From: Isoetes taiwanensis
Taxonomy: Eukaryota; Streptophyta; Lycopodiopsida; Isoetales; Isoetaceae
NCBI GenBank assembly: GCA_021234155.1
Contig: JAJEKV010000010.1
Location: 18,511,418 to 18,575,417 of the forward strand
Direction: 5' to 3'
Length of the DNA stretch: 64,000 nt
In this document: piece by piece, positions 45,760 through 57,345 of the stretch
How positions within the stretch are numbered: the first letter of the stretch is position 1
Layout of the letters: each line of letters begins with the position of its first letter
Notes under the pieces: model-generated
The model's database searches: none
Told to the model about the DNA's origin: nothing
The model's input: only the letters and a program-made list of their open reading frames with translations
Program-made: the position numbers and the translations under genes

Positions 45760-46790
45760 TCACGCTTAAATGGCATTTAGCAGGAAGGATTAATAGGTTG
45801 TGCTTTAGAAATTGAAGGCAACTGCTTCAAAACGTCTTTTTGCTGGATTTTAGCATTTGTTTGAAGCAGCAAAAGGCTGTGAGCAGTCATCGAACTGGTG
45901 AAGGAGATTGAAACGGTGCTATTTGGATATGGCAGGTATGGAGAAACATTGGCATTGCTTTGAATTTGTTTCCTTTTAAGCGTTACACAGATAATAGCTT
46001 AGAATAGTTGCAGCCAAGGCGGCCGAAATCTGCTAGTTGCAAAATTCATGACTTCCTTATTTGTTAGTGTGATTTGTTATGGGCCAGAGGATAAAACAAT
46101 TGTTCTAGAATTGACATACAACTATGGCGTGACAGAGTGCTCGAAGGGAAATGCATATGCTCATGTAAATTTCCATTGTAACCATATACAACATGCATAG
46201 CTGAGGTAATTTGTGCAGCTGGTGGCATAATGGGTGTGAGCCTGGCCCTTTGCTTGGAATTAATACAAAGATTACATCCTGCTTTGATCCATATGGTTGG
46301 AAATTGGTATACGACTAGCCTTTCTGTGACTTGCATTTCTTATGAGTACTGTAAACTTACGTTTAGATTTTTGTTGTGTCCACGTTTTTCTTGGCAATGG
46401 TGACTTCCTGGAGTGGTCATACATCAGGCAATAAGGTGCATTTCAGGATCATTAGTTAAATGATAGGGGATTAGGGCTGAGAATCTTTATTCTCGATGGG
46501 CATTTATATATTGCATTTCAAGGATGTTGTCGAGTGCATTTTATTTGAAGGCCAGTAACACCCATACCACATATTAACACAATATGAAGGATAGTGTATG
46601 CAATGGATCTTACAGTTTGATCTCCTATTGAAATTGCTAGGCGAATTGTTGCTTTTTAGCGTAAATATCATTTGATATCTACACAAACACAACCAACGTC
46701 GATCTTACAGTTGATCTGCTATTGGAATTGGTAGGTGAGTTGTTGCTTTTTAGCGTAAATATCATTTGATTCATTGTATTTTTTGCCTTG
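45760..46790. other. Stretch without supported genes
   Basis: AT-rich, short frames only. A direct repeat (TCTTACAGTTTGATCTCCTATTG-like, then TTGCTTTTTAGCGTAAATATC) occurs at about 46608-46675 and 46702-46770. Confidence 0.5.
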
Positions 46791-46796
46791 CATTGA

Positions 46797-47005
46797 GTTT
46801 ATTTTTGGGTTGCCCCTAGGGGGGCAAACCCTTGTTTATGTGGGTTTATGGCATATCCTAGGTATATGCTAGAATATACCTAGGATATGCTGATGACTGC
46901 TCCAAACCTACTATTCGTTGTAAACTCTCGGTCACCTGCGTTCTGGATCCAGGATGCTCCAACCGAGTAATTGGCAGGGCAGGCCGAAGATTTTCCTTTC
47001 AGAAT
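46797..47005 (+). repeat. Hairpin-bearing dispersed repeat, copy R4
   Basis: Plus strand. GGGTTGCCCCTAGGGGGGCA starts the block. It contains a perfect 16-bp stem (GCATATCCTAGGTATA at 46851-46866, TATACCTAGGATATGC at 46875-46890) with the 8-base loop TGCTAGAA, followed by TGATGACTGC and CCAACCGAGTAATTGGCAGG. It is the same subtype as R2. No gene-like sequence was recognised immediately downstream. Confidence 0.75.
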
Positions 47006-47009
47006 TTAT

Positions 47010-48300
47010 GTCCGCAGTTGCCTCAAGGTTTCTTTAGATTTTTTAAATGTTCCATTAGGCTCTCCAGGATCCCTATAGATTCTTCAAGATTCATTTAAAT
47101 TCTGTAGTTGACTTTCTCTTCAAGATTATTTTATTAGATTCTTATATATTCCTTTAGATTTCTTACAATCCCTTAAAATTTCCTCAAGATACCTACAAGA
47201 ATCTCTAGAGTTGCGCCATAATTGGGCCATGTAACCACACATTCCTAACCTCCAATATAGTAAGTCATAAGCATTTGAATTTGGCTCTGCGAAAGAAGGC
47301 AAGGGGTAAGTGGATCATTGGAGAGATAAATGGATCGTTGGAGATCGGGGCAGAGTCTATGGAAGTCTATGGGTTGGTGGTATTGAGAGCTACAAGGTCT
47401 GTAAATGGCATGTTATGTTCCCTTGGATGTTGGCATGCCTGAACTGAGTACAGTCCTTATATCTTTATTGTTATTGAGACATAATTCATTTTCTGGTCCA
47501 TTCATACCATGACCTACAAGCAAAATATGGGAAAGCCATAATAATGTGGAACTCGAAATACTCGAAAAGAAGAATCAACAGTCTATATGGAGCACAACAA
47601 TATATGAGAGATCTATAATATAGAACTCTAAATACTCGAGAAGAAGAATCAAGAATCTATAGAGAACACAAGAATATGTATATGGTCGTGAGGATGCAAG
47701 AAAATATGAGGACTCGATTAAGAATAGTTCACCACTATGCCGAACCAAAATTAACTGACACCAACCAAGTTAAACGTGCATATTAGAAATGGGATTACTA
47801 CATCATCAAGGCACTTAAACATACATATTCGAACAAACAGTTTAGAAAAAGGATTTTAGAAAAAGCTAAGCAATGAAAAACAAACAGACTGGACTTACCT
47901 GATTTGGACAAGTCTCAAAGGCTGTCGCATCTAATCCGGAACACAAGTTCCTGATTTGCAGGGAACAACATGGTAGCTGGGGGAACTGCTAGATTCTGGC
48001 ATGTACAAATGATGCCGATGATATTGAATGGGACAGCCTTCATCTGAGCTGATCGGCCGCTCCTCTTCCAGCCTTAGGTACAGAAAGGACGCAGGTCTAT
48101 TAAGCTATGCTGGGAAGCAGAAATTGGCCATCAAATAGAGACCAGCCACACTGACCCCAACCTTTTCTTAAATCCGTGCAGATCTAGCCACCATAGTCGA
48201 GGAATAAGATCTGCTATACTGGCCTCTCCCAGCAATTTGAAATTTTCAGCAAGCAGGGCACTAAGCTGAGCGCCTTGGATAGCTCTCCTGATCAACTGAG
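47010..48300. other. Stretch without supported genes
   Basis: Begins with about 200 bp of a degenerate AGATTC/CTTCAAGATT repeat (47030-47210). A diverged pair of units (CTCGAAAAGAAGAATCAA) lies at 47560-47660. No coding sequence was recognised. Confidence 0.45.
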
Positions 48301-48329
48301 AAAAGTTGATTTCTTTGATGATCCGACCG

Positions 48330-48520
48330 GCTGCGGCGGCATCACCGTAAGGGAGGCCGTGGAAGCGTGGAAGCGCTATAGCCATGAAGCGTATGGCATC
48401 AACCGTAGGGAAGACCGTGAAGCGGGCGCCATAGCCGCAGAAGGCGATGCGCATCGCTATAGGAAGGCCGTGAAACGGGGGGGCGCCATAGCCGTGAAGC
48501 AAGGCGGGCAGCTCTCCCCT
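48330..48520. repeat. GC-rich imperfect tandem repeat
   Basis: Repeated words GGCCGTGAAGC, GCGCCATAGCCG and GAAGGC recur roughly every 50-60 bp. Overlapping frames on both strands stay open because of this composition. I do not regard them as genes. Confidence 0.5.
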
Positions 48521-49448
48521 TTCTCTGACTGGGACGCATAGAGTAGGAAAGCGGGCAAGTAGCAGACCAATAGGAGCAAAGTACCCGGATCACCATCCGG
48601 GCTGTTTATATTTGCTAAATCTGGACCGTTCTTCTTAACCTTTGATGGCATTTTTTCATCCATATAATTTATCTTCAATTTTAAACTTATGATAAATGTT
48701 CCACTCCTTTTGGGGGGATTTTTCCTTATGGGTTCTGCTACGTTCAAGCCATATGGCCATAGCCAAGATGGCTGAGACGTGCACTGCGCCACCTTCCTGG
48801 TTGTATAAGCTCTGAGTGCCCGAAATTTTTTGAGGACAACTCGTTGAAATTGGAAAAATCTCCCAGCAAATATATTTCTACAAAGCAAAACATTCCCTGT
48901 AGGATCTCACAGTCATTAGCTCAAATTTAAGTGCATTAACTCAAATTTAAGAATCTATAGGCAATGCTGAAGTCATGGGTGAAAAGCTTTTGAAAAAAAG
49001 TATAGACGGAAATTTGCCAGAGTTCATTGCACCAAATGTATGTCCAACTCGTTTGTCCGTATTGAATACTTTGAATTGTACCTCGTGTATTTTAATTTTT
49101 TAACTAGTAAAAAGTAAAAAACAACATAAGACATACCGATGGGATTATTTCAGAAAAATTACTAGATAAGATTATTTATTTATGGACTTCTTTGCATTCT
49201 TTAACATACAATTGAGGATCTACATAAGGTTGGATGCTCATTGGTAGAAGAACAAAGAATCGTCATGAAAATGCGCATTTCAGATGAATACATGAAGAAG
49301 CAAGTTGGGCCTGGTGGTGCTTTATCCCTCTCAATGTAGTAAGGTTCCAAGTTTCGAACTCCAGCCAAATGAAAGCAGAATCTTGTTATACAAACAAAAT
49401 GGCAGAATTTTGACCCAATAGCCACATAGGCACCAACGAATTTTGACG

Positions 49449-50118
49449 CATGCCACCTAGGCACCAACATGCCAAGGTGGCTCAAACATGCCAAGGTGGC
49501 TCAAACATGCCACGTGGGCTCCAACATGCCACCTAGGCTCCAGCATGCCAAGGTGGCTCAAACATGCCACGTGGCTCCTAACATGCCACCTAGGCTCCAA
49601 CACGCCAAGGTGGCTCAAACATGCCACTTGGCTCAAACATGCCAAGGTGGCTCAAACATGCCACCTAGGCTCAAACATGCCAAGGTGGCTCAAACATACC
49701 ACTAAGGTGGCTTCAACATGCCAAGGTGGCTCACGCATGCCACGCAGGTTCTAACATGCCATGCAGGCATTAACATGCCAAGGTGGTGCAAACATGCCAC
49801 GTGGGCTCCAACATGCCACCTAGGCTCAAACATGCCATGCCATGTGGGCTCCAACATGCCACCTAAGCTCCAACATGCCAAGGTCGCTCAAGCATGCCAC
49901 ATGGGCTCCCAACATGCCACCTAGGCTCCAACATGCCAAGGTGGCTCAAACATGCCACTCGGCTCAAACATGGCAAGGTGGCTCAAACATGCCATGCGGG
50001 CTCCAACATGCCACCTAGGCTCCAACATGCCAAGGTGATGCCACCTAGGCATCAACATGCCACCTAGGCTCAAACATGCCAAGGTGGCTCGAACATGTCA
50101 AGATGGCTCCAACATGCC
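49449..50118 (+). repeat. Minisatellite, 19-bp unit, plus-orientation array
   Basis: About 35 units built on CATGCC-A-variable hexamer-GGCTCMAA (for example CATGCCAAGGTGGCTCAAA, CATGCCACCTAGGCTCCAA, CATGCCACGTGGGCTCCAA). Unit starts at 49449 and 49468 show the 19-bp period. The variable core switches among AAGGTGG, ACCTAGG and ACGTGGG. Frames of up to 88 codons cross it only because the units lack stops. Confidence 0.9.
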
Positions 50119-50465
50119 ACCTTGTCATGTTGGAGCTTAGGTGGCATGTTTGAGCCACCTTGGCATGTTTGAGCCTAGGTGGCCTGTTAATGCCCACGTG
50201 GCATGTTGGAGCCTAGAAGGCATGTTGGAGCCTAGGTGGCGTGTTTGAGCCATCTTGGCATGTTTGAGCCAACTTGGCATGATTAAACCACCTTGGCATG
50301 TTACGACTATGCAGGCATGTTTGAGCCACCTTGTCATGTTTGAGCCTAGGTGGCATGTGTGAGCCACCTTGGCATGTTGGAGCCTAGGTGGCATGTTGGA
50401 GTTCACGTGGCATGTTTGAGCCACCTTGGCATGTTTGAGCCTAGGTGGCATGTTGGAGCCTAGGT
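50119..50465 (-). repeat. Same 19-bp minisatellite, inverted array
   Basis: From 50119 the units appear as reverse complements (TTTGAGCCACCTTGGCATG, TTGGAGCCTAGGTGGCATG). The switch point lies in CCACCTTGTCATGTTGG. Together with the upstream array this makes a large imperfect palindrome with almost no spacer. A further inverted scrap lies at 51925-52005. Confidence 0.9.
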
Positions 50466-51920
50466 AGCGTTTGGAGGTCGAGTTTATTCATTGCACTTGA
50501 GACATGGTCGAAGCCTGCGTTGAAAACAAGAAGCAATAGAAACCCGACGAAATGGGGTTTGGATTTACCGGCGGGCTTTCCTACCGGTGCTCCTCCGGAG
50601 GGCAAATGCCAATGCCTCCCTTCCGGGAACCCGGTTTCCCTATCCGGCCGTTGAATTCTCCATTCAAGTAACTTGCTTCGAAAGGTTTCAAAAAATTCAA
50701 GATCTGTCCGGGAGAACATATCAAACCGCAAAGTGTCCTGCAGTCGACCGTGTAGAAACCCAAGTGTTTTGTCGTTCGGGCAATACAAAGGCTCCGGAAT
50801 GGAGATTTGACTTCGCCATGTCATCCGAAACAGCGAAATACCCTAGGGACCAAGTTACACGGTCATTTTTTGCAGCAAAAGAAACACGAACCCTCTACAT
50901 GGCAGTATTCTGCACCCTCCGCTAAGGCCAATTCACTATGAACGTGTTGGACATGAGCTACTTTGGCGCTTCCTGGAGCAGGGGTGGTCTTCTGCCCACG
51001 AAACTTGGTCTCTAGGGTAATGTCGATGTTTTGAGTCCATTGGCAGAGTCAGATCACAGTTCCGGGGTGGGAGAGTTGCCCGTCCGTGGCCAGGGACCTT
51101 TCAGAGAGGACCTTTGGGTCGAACTGCTTCTGGAAGGTTTTAGGGCTCCGTCTTCTGGCGTCAACGCCCTCCCACTACCTCATGACATTGTGCAAGATCC
51201 TGGTCCAATCTGGCTAGGGTATGGCCTCCAAAACGCAAACCCTGTGCCTTTCCAGGTTATTGTAGGGTTTACATTGTGGAGGCCAAAACGTGGTCAGTTG
51301 CACTTGGGACCTGGTATACCTCTTTCGAACATGCATGCGGAGCCATGGCAACTGAAATAACAGACTTTGGATCTATTGGCGATCCCGAACCATTCCAAAA
51401 AAATGTTCTTGACTTCTAATTGCGACACTGGGAGGAGGATAAATCCAAACCCCATTTCGTCAGTTTCTATTGCTTCTTGTTTTCAACTGCAGCTTCTCGA
51501 CCATGTCTCAAGTGCAACTGAATAAAACTCGACCTCCATAACGTAAACCCTACAATAACCTAGCAATGCACAGGGTTTACGTTTTGGATGCCAAAACGTG
51601 GTCGACATCTTTGATAACTAGGTGGACCATTTCTAAACATGCATGGGGAGCCATGAGAACTGAAATAACAGAGTTTCGATCTAGTCGCCAATCCGAGTGA
51701 CCCCAAACAATTTTGCTAATTGCATAAGGCTCTACACTTTTAGTTGCAAAACTAGGAGGAGAATAAATCCAAACCCCATTCTTGCAATTTCTATTGCCTC
51801 GTGTTTTCAAAAGCAGCTGCTCGACCATGTCCCAAGTGCAACAGACCAAAGCCCGACCTCCATAACACAAACCCTACAATAACCTGGCAAGGCATAGGGT
51901 TTACGTGCCATATCCCCACT
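50466..51920. repeat. Dispersed repeat, copy 2 (partner at 18.0-19.0 kb)
   Basis: Shares with 18.04-19.03 kb the blocks TTTTGGAGGTCGA, ACATGG, GTGTTGGACATGAGCT (50943), GAAACTTGGTC and TTTTGAGTCCATTGGCAGAG. Subrepeats with GTAAACCCTACAATAACCT and AAATCCAAACCCCATT occur at about 51440-51560 and 51760-51900. It has separated the inverted minisatellite from its scrap at 51.9 kb. Long frames are present, but no protein family was recognised. Confidence 0.6.
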
Positions 51921-52135
51921 CGGAGTGCATAGATGGCATGCTTGAGCCTAGGTGCCATGCCTGACCCACATTGGCACGTTGGAGAACTTGGCATGTTGGA
52001 GCGTATTTGGCTCTGATACCTTCGTGCACATGACTCGGAAGCAAGGTTTTCCCGAGCAAGGTTCCTGAGTTTGTGTTTAGGTTTAAGGTGTTAGCTGTGG
52101 TATTTTGCTTGATGGCTCCAACAATTACATCTCTA

Positions 52136-52452
52136 ATTCTTAGTGCAAATCGTCTAAGTGCAATAAGTTATCTTGTTTTTCAAAGAACCATTGGATTCTT
52201 AGTGCAAATCGTCTAAGTGCAATAAGTTATCTTGTTTTTCAAAGAACCATTGGATTCTTAGTGCAAATCGTCTAAGTGCAATAAGTTATCTTGTTTTTCA
52301 AAGATCCATTGGATTCTTAGTGCAAATCGTCTAAGTGCAATAAGTTATCTTGTTTTTCAAAGAACCATTGGATTCTTAGTGCAAATCGTCTAAGTGCAAT
52401 AAGTTATCTTGTTTTTCAAAGAACCATTGCATTCTTAGAAAGAACCATTGGA
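52136..52452 (+). repeat. 59-bp tandem array, five near-identical units
   Basis: Units start ATTCTTAGTGCAAATCGTCT at 52136, 52195, 52254, 52313 and 52372, with a partial sixth at 52431. Only one or two substitutions distinguish them (for example AAAGATCC for AAAGAACC), so the expansion is recent. Confidence 0.95.
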
Positions 52453-52529
52453 TAAGATAAATTAGATACAATTAAAACCATTGGATGACGTGGATAACTA
52501 TTGGATCGTCTATAGCGAACCTTAGTACC

Positions 52530-53040
52530 AACTAGATGTAGGCATGGTTTAATGGTGTTCCACTAATGATATCCAAAATGGGGGGATAATTTTAGGATAT
52601 TGCGTAGTCTTGCCATTTTATAATGCTTGGGGATTTGTTGCAATGGTCCTATTGCCCATAAACAATTACATCTCAAATTCTTAATGGTCTAAATTATACC
52701 AAGATGTAGGAACGGTTTAATGGTGTTCCACTAACGATATCCAAAATGGGGGAATAATGTTGGGATATTGCATGGTCTTGCCATTTTAATGCTTGGGGAT
52801 TTGTTGCAATGGTCCTTTCCTCCATAAAGAAATACATCTCACAATTCTTAATGGTTTGTTATGCAAAAATGTAGGCGTGGTTTAATGGTCTTTCTCTAAC
52901 AATATCCAAAATGCTAGGATATTGTTAGGATTTTGCGTGGTCCTATGACATTAATGCTTAGGGATTTGTTGCAGCAATCTTGCACTCCCTCAAGGAATAC
53001 AAATCAAATTCTTGATGCTTTTGTTATGCAAAAATAGGTG
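52530..53040 (+). repeat. Tandem array, about 167-bp unit, three diverged copies
   Basis: Units begin near ATGTAGGCATGGTTTAATGG (52535), ATGTAGGAACGGTTTAATGG (about 52703) and ATGTAGGCGTGGTTTAATGG (about 52869). Each carries ATATCCAAAATG, GGATATT and GCTTGGGGATTTGTTGCA. They are older than the adjacent 59-bp array, judging by divergence. The near-nucleosomal length is typical of satellites, but three copies prove nothing. Confidence 0.85.
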
Positions 53041-53059
53041 TTAAGTAATTGAAGTAGTT

Positions 53060-53600
53060 GAAGTAACTTGTCTTACATGGAATACTAGTATAAGGACATG
53101 TGATCGTGCACGTGCATCACATGTAGCAAATCAAGTACTCTGTCCTACCACTATAAAGACCCGTGATATGGAAGGATAGGACATGTAGAGAATCAAGTAT
53201 TCTTTCCTACTTCTATAAAGACATGTGACAATAGAAGTATTACACATGTCGTAATTCATGTATTCTTTCCTACAATGCCTTAGCAAATAAAGTACTCTGT
53301 CCTACTACTATAAAGACATGTGACATGGAAGCATCGCCATGTAGAGAATCAAGTATTCTTTCCTACTTCTATAAAGACATGTGACAATAGAAGTATTACA
53401 CACGTCGTAATTCATGTATTCTTTCCTACAATGCCTTAACAAATAAAGTACTATGTCCTACTACTATAAAGACATGTGAATGGAAGTATAGGACATGTAG
53501 AGAATCAAATATTCTTTCCTACATCTATAAAGACATGTGACAATAGAATTATTAGACATGTAGAAATTCAAGTATTCTTTCCTACAGTGGATTGTATTAT
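53060..53600 (+). repeat. Tandem array with TATAAAGACATGTGA units
   Basis: About eight units of some 60-65 bp share TCTTTCCTAC or TCTGTCCTAC, then TATAAAGACATGTGA and ACATGTAG. A higher-order period of about 180 bp is visible (53150-53330 against 53330-53510). Confidence 0.8.
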
Positions 53601-54079
53601 AAAATGACATGTCACAATAGAAGAAACTACAAAACAACAGTGGATGTTTTAGTCCACTGAAAGAAGAACACCATTATCGAACAAAACCATACCTCCACAA
53701 ATCCACATGTAGGATTCTTTGAAAACAGGACATGTAGACCTACCAAAACTGATGTTTTCAACAGTGGACCAAAAACCGGGGTGAGTGTGTTAGGCTAGAC
53801 GATGGCGCCTATGAGGCTAGGCGGTAGCGTCTTAGGTTAGGCGGATAGTTTATGTTAATAATATTAATGGTAGTTGTGTGTTTCATAGCTTGAATTTTAT
53901 AAATATGTGAAAAAAAAAGAATAACCTTCCATGATTTTTCAAACAAGATGGTGCAATGATGAGTCGCCCTTGGATTGTATGTTATAGTGTAACAATGGGT
54001 TGCCCTTGGATTACGTTATAACATAAAATGTTAGGTTTGAATGCTTTCCAACTTTGAAATGCAAGAATGCAGTCCTGTT

Positions 54080-54490
54080 TTCGTTATATACACACAAACC
54101 GTTACATCCAACACTCTAAAATTAAATCCTCCTTGAAACCCCCTTTGGTTTGGGTGCATATTCACACGGGGGTGACTCCAGGCATCGAGAGCTGTTGGAT
54201 ATGCATATTCACCCTTTATTCCTTAATCTACACCGTACATAAAGTTTCTCGTTTGTGGGGTATGCATGTACAAAATTTGCTATACTGTATAAGAAGATTT
54301 GCAAAATACTATAAGATTTGAGGTAACATACTACATGATGTTGATTTTGTACATGCGAAATATAATTTTAGGGGCTCTCACTGCCCTACCTCCCTCCCCC
54401 CTCCCCCAGGTGAATATGCACCCAACCGAAAGGGGGTTTCAAGGGGGGTTTAATTTTAGAGTGTTAGATGTAATGGTTTGTGTCTTAACC
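54080..54490. mobile_element. Foldback element with about 75-bp arms
   Basis: The left arm (about 54090-54165: ACACAAACCGTTACATCCAA, TCTAAAATTAAATCC, GAAACCCCC, GGGTGCATATTCAC) reappears inverted at 54410-54485. The interior of about 245 bp has no coding capacity. The arms pair almost fully. It has the form of a MITE or foldback transposon, with no clear target duplication. Confidence 0.75.
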
Positions 54491-54499
54491 CAAAAAAAT

Positions 54500-55390
54500 T
54501 TTGGCCCCTTCGGGGCCTTAAGAATTGATGAACGAACTAGAAAACATTTGTAATGATATTATACGTGTCATATGTGTTATATGTGTTGTTGTATTAAAAA
54601 AACATTTGGGCCCGAATTGTAATGATGTCTTAGATATATTTAAATAGGAATTTCTATGATAAAATTTATAATAAGCAAGTAGACCAAAACATTAAAGGTA
54701 AGATAAGATAAGATGAATGATTAAAGTCATTGTGAGGGTGACATTAGAATACAAAGGAAACCCTGGAATATTGATAAAAGGATAAATGTGATGAGGATAG
54801 AAAAGAAAAGCCTGTGATAATGATGTTGCCATATTGATGTAATATGGATCCAACCGTCAATGTAGACCAAGACAAGATAAAATATCATCCTTGTCATTGG
54901 AGTTGGGAGAATCTTAGAATCTCTTTAAAGGCCTATTCGAAAATCCATTTGGAAAAAAGCCATAATAATTTATGTTCCAACTCCAACCAGGCCCGCAGAA
55001 CAGGCATCATACCATGCTTACTAGCCATGTTACAGCTTAAGCAAAGGTGCATGCTCAAATTGGCAAAGTATAACAACAAAGACTACACCAGACGTACATA
55101 GGCAAGATTCCGTAAGGCAGCAGAGAATTTTAGCATAACTTGCAAATGCGAGCTCTATCTTTGCAGCAAGAGCATCCGTTGAAAATCTCAAGGAGAGACC
55201 TAAAAATTATGTTAGGCACACAATTTATAAATTCCTACCATAAATGGCTCAAATATTGCAAGATGTACTTGATGTTCCAATTCTAGAGTGGCATAGAAAG
55301 AGGGCCATAACTCCAGCAAGCAAACTCCATTTCTCAAGCATAAACAAGCATTGAAAAGTTCAAAGAATGATCTATGGAAGTCGCTAGGTA
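54500..55390. other. Stretch without supported genes
   Basis: AT-rich DNA with short frames, no recognised repeat and no coding match. Confidence 0.45.
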
Positions 55391-55499
55391 CATATTTTCC
55401 AAATTCATTGTGTACCCATGCCAAATTCAGCGCTATCATTTTCCCAGCTCTTCCCACTCCAACAAGAATCACAAGCTATGATGGACAAACAACGGTGTA

Positions 55500-57268
55500 G
55501 CTTCTTGCCATCCTCAACTACAATACTACTGGTATGTCCTGACACCTGCATAAGGCCCATCATAAGCAGTCCAGATCCGCCTATCATATCTGGATTATCC
55601 ACCCAAGGAATGGTAGGGACCCCTTTCTGAAGATGTATGTGCCCCATCGCCTGCACCACTTACTCGTGAATGTTATTAAGGCCCTTCTACAGATCCTCCT
55701 GACCTTTTCTCGTCTGACTTGGCTTTCTCTAATTGTACTACCGTTCTACGTAGCGCCGAAGAAGAATAGTCAGGTTCCAGATTATAATCTTCTATGCACT
55801 TGACAACAGACTTCAATGCTGGCAGCTCCTTTGCTGCAGCCCCATTCTGATGAAAATATCAATCAGATTTGCCATTACTTAATCTTAAACTACACAATAG
55901 GATCATTACTTAACCTTAATCTATTCATTAAGATCTACATGGTTCTAGGTTTATACCTGCACTGCAACTGAAACATTTCCAGATTCTACATGGCCTGGCC
56001 CCTTTGCTGCGATAAAAATATCAATCAAATTTGTCATTACTTAACATTAAACTACATATTAGGACTTAACTTGAATCTACTCATTAAAATCTGCATGGTT
56101 CTAGGTTTATACCTGCACTGCAACTGAAACATTTCCAGATTTCTACATGGCCTGGACAGTCTTTCTGAAATCTTTGAGGCATGCTTTTAGTAAAGCAATA
56201 GGCTGTGCTTATTCCAAAACATCAAAAACCTTGGCAGAAGACAATGCCTCAACATCTTTTCTTCTTTTGCAGCTGTGCAATAATAGGATGAAGGAGTTAG
56301 AGACAAAACAAATGCTGGCACAAAAGCTCAATCCAAAAAAGACAATAATTCCAAGTTAAATGCCCATAGTTATCAGTTAAACAAATAAGATAGTGGAAGA
56401 GCAAGGGCTGCCACTGGCCATGAAATCTAGTGCAGAGGCGCAGCAAAATCGGATAACTTAAATGGCAAAAGAAGTTGCCATATAAGGGCAGGCATAGAGA
56501 GCTACAATGGCCACATAACAGCCTGAGCTCAGAAAAGCACGTTTGTGTGACTAGGCAAGTGAAGCCCCATGCAGAGTGCAGGTGTTCACTTGCGTCGTGC
56601 ACTCGCTAAGACCAGATTGCACAATTCATCTTCATTGTACTCAGAAGCAAGATCAAAAGTAGCCAAGAGTTGAAGAAAGGCCTGCGCATTTAAAGATGAA
56701 TGCCGTCTGCACCATCTGCAGACATATCCACATCGGATTTCCACTTGTCTGTGATCTGCTTGGCCGACGCTTTTAATTCAATGGATGACTGGTGGGGAGA
56801 TAGAATCATCAAGAACTTATGCTAATGCGTGCAGCAAAAGATGCATGCACAACAATCATCCCGCAATGTGCCTTGTCCTGCTTTGCCACTATTTTGAGTG
56901 TCATTCTGTTCTGGAAAATTGCATCCCTCCAAAGCAAAAAGAACCAACTTTGCAGGATCAATTGCAAACTGCAACAAGCTAGGCATTTAGTATCTCAAGG
57001 CACAAATATCAGTTTGATCGTTTACACAGTATTTTCTGAGTCCAGGACCATCCATAAATTTGCAAACCAGCTTGAGATGTTAACGTACTTTCGCTTCAAC
57101 CCTTTGCGTATCTTCAGCTTTTAGAGTCCTCTAAACTTTATCATCCTCCTTAGCAACAATTTCAGAAGATATTAAAGCACCTACCTCAGCCAAAGAACCG
57201 TTGGCCGCATGAGCAATTTCGATCTCCAAGTCAAGACTAATAATACCATTTGCTTCGACAACGTCCAT
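55500..57268 (-). pseudogene. FRIGIDA-like gene, decayed but exon order preserved
   Basis: FRIGIDA family proteins are plant nuclear scaffold proteins, best known in flowering-time control. Minus strand: exon 57268-57185 (28 codons, MDVVEANGIIS...ANGSLAE, donor GAG|GTAGGT); about 57120-56830 with KFMDGPGLRKY and IDPAKLVLFALEGCNFP; about 56778-56600 with KASAKQITDKWKSDVDM and AFLQLLATFDLASEYNEDEL; about 56290-56145 with RRKDVEALSSAKVFDVL and IALLKACLKDF; about 55852-55700 with ELPALKSVVKCIEDYNLEPD and LRRTVVQLEKAKSDEK. A Tyr/Gly-rich end follows near 55640-55540. Stops after KVR, ALRY and FDVLE and several shifts mark a pseudogene. A 45-bp piece of hairpin repeats R2/R4 lies just upstream. Confidence 0.8.
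55865..56145 (-). repeat. About 147-bp tandem duplication inside the FRIGIDA-like relic
   Basis: The text TACCTGCACTGCAACTGAAA followed by CATTTCCAGAT and CATGGCCTGG, with flanking TAATCTACTCATTAA-type sequence, occurs twice (about 55940-56000 and 56088-56152). On the minus strand it would encode an exon reading GHVESGNVSVAVQ. The pair is an exon duplication within intronic surroundings. Confidence 0.7.
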
Positions 57269-57295
57269 TTGGCTGCAGTTGCATCAGATTGGAGC

Positions 57296-57345
57296 TTGGG
57301 TCTGCCTTGCCAGTTACCCGGTTAAAACATCCAGGATAAAAAACG
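57296..57345 (-). repeat. Partial copy of the R2/R4 repeat segment
   Basis: GGTCTGCCTTGCCAGTTACC, CGGTTAAAACATCC (plus strand) matches 24740-24770 and the inverse of 46945-46990. It lacks the terminal hairpins. Its position immediately before the FRIGIDA-like first exon parallels R2 before the exon at 24.6 kb. Confidence 0.6.

Noticed and set aside
49457-50451. Frames with MPRWLKHAK / QTCH repeats on both strands
   Set aside because: They are produced by the stop-free 19-bp minisatellite and occur in several phases at once.
49449-50465. CRISPR-like array
   Set aside because: Repeat units are contiguous with no unique spacers, in a eukaryotic repeat context.
50441-51360. Frames of 112-127 codons inside the dispersed repeat
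   Set aside because: Different frames are open on both strands and none matches a known protein; the copy at 18-19 kb does not preserve them.
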